A stretch of 64,000 nt of DNA, from NCBI RefSeq assembly GCF_000716785.1, contig NZ_JNYY01000002.1, forward strand, positions 1 through 64,000, written 5' to 3'. The DNA is from Amycolatopsis vancoresmycina. GTDB lineage: Bacteria > Actinomycetota > Actinomycetes > Mycobacteriales > Pseudonocardiaceae. A program made the translations under genes and the position numbers. Shown here in pieces: positions 27,213 through 36,203 of this stretch (the stretch's first letter is position 1; each line of letters opens with the position of its first letter). The notes beneath the pieces are model-generated. The model had not been told where the DNA came from. It worked only from the letters and a program-made list of their open reading frames with translations, and did not search any database.

Positions 27213-28247
27213 GTGCGCGAGGCAGTCAAGGCCAAGGTGACACGCACGGCCGGGGCTGAGCTGACCGCGCACAGCCTGTTCGAGGACGTCGCTGCCGCGT
27301 GGCTGGCGGAGCACCGCAAGGACGCTGAGATGGGCGTTTTCTCGTTCACCTCGGTGGACAACCACTGGTACAACCTCAAGAACCACGTGTTGCCGGTGCT
27401 GGCCAAGCTCGAACTGATCGAAGTGGAAACGCCGGTGATCAACCGCCTGTGCCAGGCCAAGCTCAAGGCTCACAGCTTGAGCCTGGCGCGTCAGGTCCGG
27501 GCCGTGATCAGCAACGTGATCACCTTCGCGATCAACGAGGGGTTGATCAAGGTCAACCCGGTCAAGGACGTCGCCCCGCTGCTCGAACGCCGGGCGAAGA
27601 AGGCCAAGCCGCGTACCTTGACCACCGAGGAGCTGTTCGACTTCTTGGGCAAGCTCGACACCGATGAAGAGGCGATCGCGGCCGACCTGCCGGATCTGGT
27701 CCGCGGCTTCCTGGCCACCGGGGAGCGACGGGGTGAGCTACTGGGGGCCGACTGGCCCGACTTCGACGAGGAGGCGAAGGAGCTGCAGGTGAGCGGCGGC
27801 CTCACCCAGGCCCGCGGCAAGGGGACGACCAAGAACGGAGGGAAGACGGGGAACGCCGAGCGGGGTATCCCGCTGCCGGACTGGTATGTCGTGATGCTGG
27901 TGGACCGGCGCGACCGGCTCGGGGTGATCAACCCCACCGGGCCGATCCACTGCAACAGCCGGGGCGGGTACCTGAATTTCCAGAACCTGACCAACCGCCA
28001 CTGGCTCCCGTTCCGTCGGCGGGCTGGCTACGAATGGGTGACCTTCAAGACCCTGCGCAAGACGCTCGCCACGCTCCTCGATGAGGCCGGCCTCACCGCC
28101 CGCCAGATCGCCGACATCCTCGGGCACGCGCACCCGTCGATGACCCAGGATGTCTACATGGGCCGGAGCCAGAAGTCCCGCGCCGGCGCCGACGCGCTCG
28201 GGTCGCTGCCCCTGGGGAAAACTGGCAATAAACCGGCAACCGGCTGA
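27213..28247 (+). CDS. Tyrosine recombinase/integrase, probably N-terminally truncated
   Basis: This 344-residue site-specific recombinase has the core-binding SAM-like domain (about residues 20-115) and a catalytic domain. Candidate catalytic residues are Arg172 (TGERRGEL), Lys279 in place of the usual His and Arg282 (FKTLRKT), His305 (LGHAH) and nucleophile Tyr315 (DVYMGR). It should join the att sites at 25590 and 28352. Related actinomycete integrases begin with an additional arm-binding domain of 50-60 residues. Here an in-frame stop at 27159-27161 closes the frame, leaving only a weak GTG start, so the N-terminus is probably lost and activity is doubtful. Confidence 0.8.
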   Translation: MREAVKAKVTRTAGAELTAHSLFEDVAAAWLAEHRKDAEMGVFSFTSVDNHWYNLKNHVLPVLAKLELIEVETPVINRLCQAKLKAHSLSLARQVRAVISNVITFAINEGLIKVNPVKDVAPLLERRAKKAKPRTLTTEELFDFLGKLDTDEEAIAADLPDLVRGFLATGERRGELLGADWPDFDEEAKELQVSGGLTQARGKGTTKNGGKTGNAERGIPLPDWYVVMLVDRRDRLGVINPTGPIHCNSRGGYLNFQNLTNRHWLPFRRRAGYEWVTFKTLRKTLATLLDEAGLTARQIADILGHAHPSMTQDVYMGRSQKSRAGADALGSLPLGKTGNKPATG

Positions 28248-28280
28248 CTACAGCCGGGACTACCGGTAGGGGCAAACAGC

Positions 28281-28310
28281 AAAGAACCCCCTGTCACCAG
28301 GGGGTTCTTT
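28281..28310. terminator. Strong bidirectional hairpin between integrase and tRNA-Arg
   Basis: AAAGAACCCCCTG pairs with CAGGGGGTTCTTT around a four-base loop, with T or A tracts on both sides. It can end the integrase transcript on the plus strand and the tRNA transcript on the minus strand. Confidence 0.8.
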
Positions 28311-28332
28311 GTACTGCTGTCTCAACCAGACG

Positions 28333-28406
28333 TGCGCCCGAAGGGATTCGAACCCCTGACCTTCTGATCCGTAGTCAGATGCTCTATCCAGCTGAGCTAC
28401 GGGCGC
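28333..28406 (-). tRNA. tRNA-Arg (ACG)
   Basis: This 74-nt cloverleaf has acceptor arms GCGCCCG/CGGGCGC with discriminator A, D stem GCTC, anticodon stem-loop TCTGA-CTACGGA-TCAGA (anticodon ACG) and T-arm GGTTCGAATCC. CCA is not encoded. Its segment 28352-28371 is duplicated at 25590-25609 and is the attachment site of the integrated element, which borders its 3' end. Confidence 0.93.
28352..28371. other. Right copy of the 20-bp att direct repeat (inside tRNA-Arg)
   Basis: This segment is identical to 25590-25609 and runs from the anticodon loop into the T arm of tRNA-Arg. The tRNA remains complete on this side. Confidence 0.75.
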
Positions 28407-28447
28407 GTGTTCAGTTGTAACCTAGCACCCGGCGAACCGAGTACCAG

Positions 28448-28537
28448 CGGAGGCTCCGGGATTTGAACCCGGGAGGGGGGGTTACCCCCAACCGCATTAG
28501 CAGTGCGGCGCCATAGACCAGACTAGGCGAAGCCTCC
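28448..28537 (-). tRNA. tRNA-Ser (GCT)
   Basis: This 90-nt class II tRNA has acceptor GGAGGCT/AGCCTCC with discriminator G, anticodon loop CTGCTAA (anticodon GCT) and a long variable arm rich in G and C, followed by GGTTCAAATCC in the T arm. It is transcribed toward tRNA-Arg, 41 bases away, so the two may share a transcript. Confidence 0.93.
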
Positions 28538-28602
28538 TGGGCCCAACGACCACTGCTCAGATAGGTTACACACCCCCGAATGCCCCTCGAAGAGCACCCC
28601 CC

Positions 28603-30318
28603 TTAAGCCCGTTGCAGCAGTCTGAGCAGGCGCGGAGAGCGGCCGCCCAGGCCCTCGGCCTCGAACGTCGCGATGCCCACCCGCGGGAGGTCGCGGACCT
28701 TCGGGTACACCAGATACCTGGGCACCCAGCGCGGCTGGAACTTCGCGTTGAAGCGGTACAGCGTCTCGATCTGGATCCAGCGCGAAAAGAAGTGCAGGAC
28801 CTTCGCCGACATCCGCGCGACCGGGCCCGCGCCGATGCGCTGGCCCTGCTCCATCAACGCCCGGAACGCCGCGAAGTTCAACGAGACCTGGGTGACGCCG
28901 TGGCGGCCCGCCGACAGCAGGAGTTCCGAGATCATCAGCTCGTTGACGCCGTTGTCGGCCGTGCGGTCGCGGCGCATGACGTCCAGTGACAGGCCCGTCG
29001 TGCCCCACGGCACGAACTGGAGCACCCCTCGCACGCGGCCGCCCTGCTCGGCCGTCACCAGCACCGAACCCGGGTCGCCCATGCGGCCCAGTGCCATCGA
29101 GAAGCCGCGCTCGGTGTCCGTGCCGCGCCAGTTGGCCGCCAGGACCGTCAGCTCGTCCAGCTCGCCCGGGCGCAGGTCTTCCGCCCGGCGCACCAGCACT
29201 TTGTAGCCCGCCCGTTTCGTCCGGGCCGCGGCCTGGCGGACGCCGCGCATCGTGCGGCCGTCCAGGGTGAAGCCCGCCGCGTCGACCACCGCTTCGTCGC
29301 CGATCTCCAGGACCTCCAGGCCGAACCGGGCCCAGACCGTCGCGCCCAGCTCCGAGACGCCCATCGCCGCCGGGGTCCAGCCGTTGCGCCGGCAGACCTC
29401 CAGGTACTCCTCGATCGCGCCCGGCCACGCCTCGTGGTCGCCCAGCGGGTCGGCCGAGCACAGCGCCACCCCGGCGATCACGCGGTAGGTGACCGCGGCC
29501 TTGCCCGTCTTCGAGAACACCGCGAACTTGTCCCGCCGCAGCGCGAAGTAGCCGAGCGAGTCACGCTCGCCGTGTTCGTCCAGCAAGCGGCGCAGGCGCG
29601 CGACTTCCTCGTCGGTCAGCCGCGGCGCCGGCTCGGCCGAACGCAGCAGGAAGTACGCCGACACCAGGACCGCGGCGAGGCCGAACAGCAGGCCGACGGC
29701 GGCGGTGAGGTCCTCCATCCACATCTGGTGGAAGACCGCGGGCCCGCTGGCCGCGACCAGCGCGAGCGCCGACTCCGCGAGCCGGTCGCCGAAGCCCATC
29801 GGCTCCAGGGCCGCGCGCGGCGCCACCGACAGCAGGATGACGTTGATCACGAACCCGGCCAGCGCCAGCTGGACGAACACGCGCACCGCCCGCCAGCGCC
29901 CGACCACCGGATCCGGCTTCGCCACGAAGTAGCGCCGGTTCGCGATCAGGCCCACCAGCAGCACCACCGACACCAGGCCGGCGCCGAAGACGTGCTTGAG
30001 CCCCAGGTGCGACATCGTGAGCAGCACCGTCGCGCCGACCGCCAGCTGCCAGGCCCGGCGCTTGCGGCGCCGCAACCCCGCGGCCAGCAGCACCAGCAGC
30101 ACGCCCATGACCAGCGCCACGGTCGCCGCGGCGACCGTGGCCTCCTGCGGCAGCTCCAGCCACTCCGCCAGGTGCCCGCGCAGGCTGCGCCGGCCGGCCG
30201 GGATCAGGATCGAGCCCAGGGTCATCAGGCCCGCCAGCCGGGTCACCCAGGTGATCACCCCCACGGTGGTGGCCCCCGCCACCTTCCAGGTGATCTGCGC
30301 GCGTGTCCCCGTCACCAC
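28603..30318 (-). CDS. MprF/LPG-synthase-like membrane protein (DUF2156)
   Basis: This protein of about 571 residues has an N-terminal membrane region of six or seven segments (residues 1-250) and a cytosolic GNAT-like DUF2156 domain (GYFALRRDKFAVFSKTGKAA onward, FVPWGTTGLSLDVMRRD). The layout matches phosphatidylglycerol lysyltransferase-type proteins, which modify membrane lipids with amino acids and protect against cationic peptides. The start is uncertain: GTG 30318 or 30315 is used; an earlier in-frame start would extend into the neighbouring gene. It lies 38 bases downstream of the CoA ligase on the same strand. Lipid and amino acid specificity cannot be read. Confidence 0.82.
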   Translation of the reverse strand: MVTGTRAQITWKVAGATTVGVITWVTRLAGLMTLGSILIPAGRRSLRGHLAEWLELPQEATVAAATVALVMGVLLVLLAAGLRRRKRRAWQLAVGATVLLTMSHLGLKHVFGAGLVSVVLLVGLIANRRYFVAKPDPVVGRWRAVRVFVQLALAGFVINVILLSVAPRAALEPMGFGDRLAESALALVAASGPAVFHQMWMEDLTAAVGLLFGLAAVLVSAYFLLRSAEPAPRLTDEEVARLRRLLDEHGERDSLGYFALRRDKFAVFSKTGKAAVTYRVIAGVALCSADPLGDHEAWPGAIEEYLEVCRRNGWTPAAMGVSELGATVWARFGLEVLEIGDEAVVDAAGFTLDGRTMRGVRQAAARTKRAGYKVLVRRAEDLRPGELDELTVLAANWRGTDTERGFSMALGRMGDPGSVLVTAEQGGRVRGVLQFVPWGTTGLSLDVMRRDRTADNGVNELMISELLLSAGRHGVTQVSLNFAAFRALMEQGQRIGAGPVARMSAKVLHFFSRWIQIETLYRFNAKFQPRWVPRYLVYPKVRDLPRVGIATFEAEGLGGRSPRLLRLLQRA

Positions 30319-30355
30319 CTGTACAACCCGCCGTGGATGATCATGCTTCCCCCAT

Positions 30356-32335
30356 CTACCCCCCGGCGAGCTCCACGAACGGCGCCAGCGCCGCCGGGTT
30401 GGCCAGCGCGTCGCGGCTGACGGCCCGGTCGGGAGCCACACCGGCGAGGATCTTCTTCACCGGTACCTCACACTTCTTACCGTTCAAGGTACGAGGAATC
30501 TCGGAAACCACGACGAACCGATCGGGTACATGGCGCGGTGACAGTGCGCTACGGAGCTCCTTGCGCAGGCGCGGCTCGACGTCTTCGAGCGCGACACCGC
30601 CGGCGAGCACCACGAAACAGATCAGCTGGCCGTCTTCGTTCCCGGCCGCCGAGGTGTCCACGACCAGGGAATCCGCGATCTCGTCGTAGCCCTCGACGAC
30701 CCGGTAGAACTCCGCCGTGCCCATCCGGACGCCGCCGCGGTTGAGCGTCGAGTCGCTGCGGCCGTAGATCACCGCCGAGCCGCGGTTCGTGATCCGGATC
30801 CAGTCGCCGTGGCGCCACAGCCCGGGGTACATCTCGAAGTACGCCTCACGCAGGCGCGAGCCGTCCGGGTCGTTCCAGAAGAACACCGGCATCGACGGCA
30901 TCGGTTTGGTGATGACCAGCTCGCCGACCTCCTCGACGACGGCCTTGCCGGCCTCGTCGAACGCGTTCACCGCAGCTCCGAGCGCCGGGCAGGACAGCTC
31001 GCCGAGCCACACCGGCACGTCGGGCGCCGACGCCACGAAGGCCGCGCACAGGTCGGTGCCGCCGGACACCGAGCAGATCTGGACGTCCCGCCCGATCTCG
31101 TTCACGATCCACCGGAAGCCTTCGACGCTCAGCGGCGCGCCGGTCGAGCCGAGCGCGCGCAGCCCGGTCAGGTCGTAGCGCTCGGCCGGCTTGAGGCCGG
31201 CCTTGAGGCAGCTCTGGATGAACGGCGCCGACGTCCCGAAGTAGGTGACGCGGTGCTGCTCGGCCAGGTGCCAGAGCGCGTTGAGGTCCGGGAACCCGGG
31301 GCTGCCGTCGTAGAGCACGATCGTGGTGCCGACCAGCAGGCCGGAGATGAGGAAGTTCCACATCATCCAGCCGGTGGTGCTGAACCAGAAGAACCGGTCG
31401 CCGGGCCCGAGGTCGGTCTGCAGCGCGAGGGCCTTGAGGTGTTCGAGCGTGATGCCGCCGTGGCCGTGCACGATGCCCTTCGGCAGGCCGGTCGTGCCGG
31501 AGGAGTAGAGCACCCACAGCGGGTGCGCGAACTCGACCGGCTCGAACAGCAGGGGCGCGCCCGCGTGCTTTTCGAGCAGCTCGGCCCAGTCGAGCGTGCC
31601 GTCCATCCGGCCTTCGCCGACGTACTCGACGAGCACGGTCGCGGCCAGCGACGGCAGCTGCGCCTGCAGGTCGGCGAGCGTCGTCCGGATGTCGAACTGG
31701 CGGCCGTTGTAGGCGTAGGCGTTGACCGCGAAGAGCACCTTCGGCTCGATCTGGACGAACCGGTCCGCGACCGCCCGGACGCCGAAGTCCGGCGAGCACG
31801 ACGACCAGATCGCCCCGATGCTCGCCGCGGCGAGGAACGCGACCAGCGTCTGCGGGCAGTTCGGCGCCAGCGCGACGACCCGGTCGCCCTTGCCGACGCC
31901 GAGCTCCAGGAAGGCGGCCCGGGCCGCGGCGACCTGCGCGCGAAGCTCGCCGTACGTCAGGTGGCTCGCGAAGCCGTCTTCGCGGTGGAAGATCACCGCG
32001 GTCTCGTCGTCGGCCTTCGCGGCGCCCGCGACGCCGGGGGTGAGCGCGTGCTCGGCGTAGTTCAGCGTGCCGCCCTCGAACCAGACGGCGTCCGGCATCC
32101 CGCCGGAGAGCACGTCACCGGGCTGGTCGTGCCAGCGGACGCCGAGGAAGTCCGCGACCGCCGCCCAGAAGTCCGGGCCGCGGTCGACGGAGAACTCCCA
32201 CAGCGAGCGGTAGTCGTCCACCTCGACGCCGCGCTCGGCGCGCAGCCAGCGGCGGAAGGCGTCGATCTTGGTGTCGGCAACGTGGCCCGGCTCGGGGCGC
32301 CAGAGCACTTCGGGGGCGTCGGCGGTGTGCGTCAC
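30356..32335 (-). CDS. Acetoacetate-CoA ligase
   Basis: This 659-residue ANL-superfamily enzyme activates acetoacetate with ATP and CoA. It begins with the ACAS_N region (VLWRPEPGHVADTKIDAFRR), has the phosphate loop LYSSGTTGLPKGIVHGHGG, and carries the acetoacetyl-CoA synthetase-typical DFGVRAVADRFVQIEPKVLF. The catalytic lysine is in NGKKCEVPVKKI near the C-terminus. Length matches the family (about 650). The start is a GTG. It would feed ketone bodies or PHB breakdown products back to acetyl-CoA. Confidence 0.92.
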   Translation of the reverse strand: MTHTADAPEVLWRPEPGHVADTKIDAFRRWLRAERGVEVDDYRSLWEFSVDRGPDFWAAVADFLGVRWHDQPGDVLSGGMPDAVWFEGGTLNYAEHALTPGVAGAAKADDETAVIFHREDGFASHLTYGELRAQVAAARAAFLELGVGKGDRVVALAPNCPQTLVAFLAAASIGAIWSSCSPDFGVRAVADRFVQIEPKVLFAVNAYAYNGRQFDIRTTLADLQAQLPSLAATVLVEYVGEGRMDGTLDWAELLEKHAGAPLLFEPVEFAHPLWVLYSSGTTGLPKGIVHGHGGITLEHLKALALQTDLGPGDRFFWFSTTGWMMWNFLISGLLVGTTIVLYDGSPGFPDLNALWHLAEQHRVTYFGTSAPFIQSCLKAGLKPAERYDLTGLRALGSTGAPLSVEGFRWIVNEIGRDVQICSVSGGTDLCAAFVASAPDVPVWLGELSCPALGAAVNAFDEAGKAVVEEVGELVITKPMPSMPVFFWNDPDGSRLREAYFEMYPGLWRHGDWIRITNRGSAVIYGRSDSTLNRGGVRMGTAEFYRVVEGYDEIADSLVVDTSAAGNEDGQLICFVVLAGGVALEDVEPRLRKELRSALSPRHVPDRFVVVSEIPRTLNGKKCEVPVKKILAGVAPDRAVSRDALANPAALAPFVELAGG

Positions 32336-32420
32336 GTCCCGAGCCTAATCCCTCGGATCGCGATGTCACTGTGGTTCGAACCGACACGGAAACCGGGCTG
32401 GCGGTGTGGACCGCCCACAC

Positions 32421-33050
32421 CTACCGCAGGTGCGCGTCGAACCAGTTCAACGTGCGCTGCCACGCCTCCGCGGCCGCGCCCGGGTCGGCGTCGAAGCGGT
32501 GGTTCGCGCCCGGGTAGTGGACGACGTTCGTGGCGACCTTCGCCGACGCGGCGGCGTCACGCAGGCGCTCGACGTCGGCACCGCCCGCCTCGTCGCCGGC
32601 GTCGCCGTACATGCCGAGCCAGGGGCTGGTGAGCTTCCCGGCGATCTCGACCAGCGCGGGCAGCTCGGCGGCCTGCTGCCCGCCGACGCTCACGGCCGCG
32701 CCGAGGCGGCGGTGCGAAGCGACGACGAGGGCCGCGGTGCCGCCCAGGTCGAAGCCCATCACGCCGAGCAGGTCGCCCTGGACCCCCCGCTCGACCAGCC
32801 AGGCCAGGGTGAGGTCGGTCGCGTCGAGGAGGTCCTGCTGGGTGAGGTGGTCGTTGTCGAGGTGCGGGGTGACGGTCAGCCAGCCCTCCGTGGCGAGGCT
32901 CGCGAGCAGCAGTTTCACCCCGTCGGTGACGCCGTCGGCCTCGTGCAGCACCACCAGGCCGCCGCGTAGCGCGCCTTCGGGTTCCGAGAAGGTCAGGCGC
33001 AACGTGGGGCCGTCGGTGCGCTGGTAGTCCGCGGTGGAGGTCGACGTCAT
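32421..33050 (-). CDS. Dienelactone-hydrolase-family protein with Asp at the nucleophile position
   Basis: This 209-residue alpha/beta hydrolase resembles dienelactone hydrolases: [14 protein letters not shown] opens the fold, the acid is in [11 protein letters not shown] and the His in [11 protein letters not shown] (His184). The nucleophile elbow, normally G-x-C-x-G-G, reads G99-F-D101-L-G-G, so the catalytic Cys is replaced by Asp. That could mean loss of activity or an Asp-nucleophile chemistry as in haloalkane and haloacetate dehalogenases. ATG 33050 is used; a TTG 12 bases upstream is also in frame. Confidence 0.8.
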   Translation of the reverse strand: MTSTSTADYQRTDGPTLRLTFSEPEGALRGGLVVLHEADGVTDGVKLLLASLATEGWLTVTPHLDNDHLTQQDLLDATDLTLAWLVERGVQGDLLGVMGFDLGGTAALVVASHRRLGAAVSVGGQQAAELPALVEIAGKLTSPWLGMYGDAGDEAGGADVERLRDAAASAKVATNVVHYPGANHRFDADPGAAAEAWQRTLNWFDAHLR

Positions 33051-33185
33051 CCGTTCACTCAATCACTTCGAGGTGAACGGGAGGAAGCCCGGCCCGCACA
33101 CAGTCCGCCGGAAGGGAGTCGCGGGGCGGACGGCGGAAAAGATACGGTGACCGGGTCGTCCCGTCGATTTCCAGGAGCGCCGAAG

Positions 33186-34241
33186 ATGCCGTCCGTGTCC
33201 CCGCGTGCCGATCTCGAATCGTTGCCGAAATACGTCCCCGGCCGGACGATCGAAGGCGCGATCAAGCTGGCGAGCAACGAGGTGCCCGGCGGCGCGCTGC
33301 CGAGCGTCGCGCAGGCGATCGCCGAAGCCGCGGCCGGCATCAACCGCTACCCGGACACCGGTTCGCAGGCCCTGCGCGAGCGGCTGGCCCGCGAGCTGGA
33401 CGTGCCGGTGGCGCACGTCGCCATCGGCTGCGGCTCGGTGTCGCTGTGCCAGCAGACGATCCAGGCGGTGTGCGCGCCCGGCGACGAGGTCATCTTCGGC
33501 TGGCGCTCCTTCGAGGCGTACCCGATCGTCACGCAGGTCGCGAACGCCGTCTCGGTGAAGGTCCCGATCACCGAGGGCCAGGAGCTGGACCTCGACGCGA
33601 TGCGCGCGGCGATCACCGACCGGACGCGCGTGGTCTTCGTCTGCAACCCGAACAACCCGACCGGGACGGCGGTCCGCCGCGCCGAACTGGAGCGGTTCCT
33701 GGCTTCGGTGCCGGAGCACGTGCTGGTGGTGCTGGACGAGGCGTACAAGGAGTTCGTCACCGACCCCGAAGTGCCCGACGGCGTCGAGTACACCCGCACG
33801 CGGTCGAATGTGATGGTGCTGCGGACGTTCTCCAAGGCGTACGGCCTCGCGGGCCTGCGCGTCGGGTACGCGGTGGCGCCCGAGCCGATCGCGGACGCGC
33901 TTCGCCAGGTGTACGTGGCGTTTTCGGTGAACATGCTGGCCCAGGTGGCCGCGCTGGCGTCGCTGGACGCGGCCGACGAGCTGCTGGAGCGCTGCAAGGA
34001 GATCGTCGCCGAACGCGGCCGGGTGCGGGACGCGCTGATCGAGGCGGGTTACCAGGTGCCGGAGACGCAGGCGAACTTCGTCTGGCTGCCGCTGGGTGAC
34101 GACGCGGTGCCGTTCGCGGAGCACGCGCTGGACCGCAAGCTGGTGGTGCGCCCGTTCGCGGGCGATGGTGTCCGCGTGACCATCGGGACCCGCGAGGAAA
34201 ACGACCTGTTCTTGGCTGCGGCGCGGGAGTTCCGGCAGTAG
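33186..34241 (+). CDS. pat: Histidinol-phosphate/aromatic aminotransferase (HisC/Pat type)
   Basis: This 351-residue class I/II PLP aminotransferase has [14 protein letters not shown] at the start, [23 protein letters not shown] and the PLP-lysine motif [15 protein letters not shown]. Length and the short N-terminus match the actinomycete Pat (Rv3772-like) enzymes, which make phenylalanine and tyrosine from keto acids; a HisC role cannot be excluded without comparison. ATG 33186 follows CCAGGAGCG. It stands alone, with no his or aro neighbours. Confidence 0.88.
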   Translation: MPSVSPRADLESLPKYVPGRTIEGAIKLASNEVPGGALPSVAQAIAEAAAGINRYPDTGSQALRERLARELDVPVAHVAIGCGSVSLCQQTIQAVCAPGDEVIFGWRSFEAYPIVTQVANAVSVKVPITEGQELDLDAMRAAITDRTRVVFVCNPNNPTGTAVRRAELERFLASVPEHVLVVLDEAYKEFVTDPEVPDGVEYTRTRSNVMVLRTFSKAYGLAGLRVGYAVAPEPIADALRQVYVAFSVNMLAQVAALASLDAADELLERCKEIVAERGRVRDALIEAGYQVPETQANFVWLPLGDDAVPFAEHALDRKLVVRPFAGDGVRVTIGTREENDLFLAAAREFRQ

Positions 34242-34330
34242 CTTGCCGCGGTGGCAAGGCGGCGTCCGATGGGTTGATGTTGCCGTGGCGCTGAGCCGTT
34301 CCCCGCGGGGGACGGCTTAGCTTTCCCGGC

Positions 34331-35203
34331 ATGAGCGAGCGAGACCGCGATTCGTCGGCGACGGGCCGCGAAGTCGGCGACGAGCTGAAGCGGTTTCGCG
34401 TCGGCGCCGGGCTGCTGCTTTCCGATCTCGCGGACTTGCTGGGGTGTTCGGCCAGCAAGATTTCGCGGATGGAGAGCGGGGTCCGGGGTTACTCCGAGCT
34501 GGACGTGACGATGTACCTCGCGAGCTGCCGGGCTTCTCGCGAGGACGTGGTGCGGGTGCTGGATCTGGTGCGCGAGCAGACGGACGGGTACCGGATCCGG
34601 CCGCATCGGGAGCAGCTGCCGGACGAGCTGCGGTCGCTGATCGTCACGGAAACGCAGGCCACCGAGATCATCATGTTCGAGCCCCAGGTGATCCCGGGCA
34701 TCTTGCAGATCGAGGAGTACGCCCGCGCGGTTTTCCGCTGGTTCGGTCTCCACGATGAGAGCGGTATCGATCTCCGGGTGAAAGCCCGGCTGAGCAGGCA
34801 GAAGTTGTTGCGGCGGCGGGATCCGCCGCGGTTCACGTTCTACATCCAGGAGGCCGCAGTCCGGGCGGCGGTCGCCAAGGATCAGGTCATGCACGAGCAG
34901 ATACTCCACCTCGTACTGACAGCCTCGTCGGAGCATTGCGTGATCCGGGTGGTGCCGGAGACTGCCTGCCCGGCGGGTGTGCTCGGCGCGGCCTTCCGGA
35001 TCATGCGCTACAACGACACCCAGCCCGTGGCCTACGTCGAAAACCAGACCGCGAGCTTGTTCTTGGAGGACGCGGCCGACTTGGAGATATACCGCCACGT
35101 GCTCAAGCAACTGGCCGGTCGTGCCCTGAGTGGAGGACAATCCCGGGAGTGGCTTGCCGCCTTGGCAAGCGAGTACGACCGAGCGAAGGACGAAACGCGA
35201 TGA
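34331..35203 (+). CDS. XRE-family regulator with DUF5753 (WhiJ-like)
   Basis: This 290-residue protein has an N-terminal helix-turn-helix (LLLSDLADLLGCSASKISRM, about residues 29-48) and a C-terminal DUF5753 domain starting near QATEIIMFEPQVIPGILQIE. It matches the large actinomycete family that pairs with small DUF397 proteins, exemplified by WhiJ/BldB-associated regulators of development and antibiotic production. Its stop overlaps the start of the DUF397 gene (ATGA). The two probably act as a regulator/antagonist pair. Confidence 0.93.
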   Translation: MSERDRDSSATGREVGDELKRFRVGAGLLLSDLADLLGCSASKISRMESGVRGYSELDVTMYLASCRASREDVVRVLDLVREQTDGYRIRPHREQLPDELRSLIVTETQATEIIMFEPQVIPGILQIEEYARAVFRWFGLHDESGIDLRVKARLSRQKLLRRRDPPRFTFYIQEAAVRAAVAKDQVMHEQILHLVLTASSEHCVIRVVPETACPAGVLGAAFRIMRYNDTQPVAYVENQTASLFLEDAADLEIYRHVLKQLAGRALSGGQSREWLAALASEYDRAKDETR

Positions 35204-35379
35204 CCTCCCACAGCCGGTCCTGGCGCAAGAGCAGCTACAGCGGCGGCAACAACGGAGACTGCGTCGAGGTCGCGCTGAACACCGAGCTGGTCGGCGTCCG
35301 GGACTCGAAGGCGCCCACGTCCGGAGAGCTGGCGCTCCCGGCCGAAGCCTGGACCACGTTCCTCCGCGAACTCAGCTGA
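35200..35379 (+). CDS. DUF397-domain small protein
   Basis: This 59-residue protein carries the DUF397 signature WRKSSYSGGNNGDCVEVAL, then VRDSKAP and a C-terminal FLREL. Such proteins are encoded next to, and bind, XRE-DUF5753 regulators. Start ATG 35200 overlaps the regulator stop by four bases, so translation is coupled. The end overlaps the convergent TauE gene by eight bases. Confidence 0.93.
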   Translation: MTSHSRSWRKSSYSGGNNGDCVEVALNTELVGVRDSKAPTSGELALPAEAWTTFLRELS

Positions 35380-36142
35380 ACTGCTTGACCACCAGCTGAA
35401 TCACCGCGGCAACACCGATCACCACGATGACGCCACGCAGTACCGTCGGCGGCAGCTTCCGCCCGATCTTCGCGCCGAGGAAGCCGCCGGCGGTCGAGCC
35501 GACGGCCAGCCACAGCACCACAGCCCAGCTGACCGGCGCGACGAAGGCGTAGATCACCCCGGCGACGACGTTCACCACCGCAGCCAGGACGTTCTTCACG
35601 CCGTTGAGCTTCTGCAGCGGCTCGGACAGCAGCATCCCCATCACGGCCATCAGCATCACGCCCTGCGCGGCGGTGAAGTACCCGCCGTAGATGCCGATGA
35701 GGAAGATGAAGAACATCAGCAGCGGCCCGGGCTTGTGCTCTTCACCGTTCTCTTCGCGCCGCTTGGCGACCCAGCCGGACACCTTCGGCTGCACGATCAC
35801 GAGGATCACGGCGAGCCCGACCAGCACCGGCACGACGGCTTCGAAGGCGTCCTTCGGCAGCGAGAGCAGCAGGATGGTGCCGCCGATGGCACCGAGGAAG
35901 GACGCGACGCCGAACTTGACGACCTGCGGCCAGTAACCCTTGAGCTCGTGCCGGTAGCCCCAGGCACCACTGAGCGTGCCGGGCGCGAGCCCGATGGCGT
36001 TTGACGTCGTCGCCGTCACCGGCGGATAGCCGAGCGCGACGAGCACGGGGAAGGTGACGAGCGTCCCCGAACCGACGACGGCGTTGATGGTCCCGGCCCA
36101 GATCCCGGCGACCACGACGATCAGCGCGTGCCACCACGTCAT
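35372..36142 (-). CDS. TauE/SafE-family sulfite exporter-like membrane protein
   Basis: This 256-residue protein has about eight membrane segments in two homologous halves (GIWAGTINAVVGSGTLVTFP and LIGIYGGYFTAAQGVMLMAV), the TauE/SafE (DUF81) pattern. Family members export sulfite, sulfoacetate or other small anions. A charged cytosolic loop (VAKRREENGEEHKPG) divides the halves. It is a single gene with no sulfur-metabolism neighbours here, so the substrate is open. Confidence 0.9.
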   Translation of the reverse strand: MTWWHALIVVVAGIWAGTINAVVGSGTLVTFPVLVALGYPPVTATTSNAIGLAPGTLSGAWGYRHELKGYWPQVVKFGVASFLGAIGGTILLLSLPKDAFEAVVPVLVGLAVILVIVQPKVSGWVAKRREENGEEHKPGPLLMFFIFLIGIYGGYFTAAQGVMLMAVMGMLLSEPLQKLNGVKNVLAAVVNVVAGVIYAFVAPVSWAVVLWLAVGSTAGGFLGAKIGRKLPPTVLRGVIVVIGVAAVIQLVVKQFS

Positions 36143-36203
36143 GAAGCAATCACGTGCGGAGCCTAAGCATCGTGGGCCGCTCCCGCGACGCAGATGTGTC
36201 AGG

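Larger units (their letters stand above)
25590..28371. mobile_element. Small integrated element in tRNA-Arg
   Basis: The element is bounded by a 20-bp direct repeat whose right copy is within tRNA-Arg(ACG). It carries a tyrosine recombinase next to the tRNA and two unrecognised genes. The left 1.3 kb is visibly poorer in GC than the surroundings. No replication, relaxase or phage structural gene is present, so it is a minimal or degraded element that may be mobilised by others. The left repeat is not followed by a displaced tRNA 3' end, as would be expected of a fresh integration, so some decay or rearrangement is likely. Confidence 0.72.
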
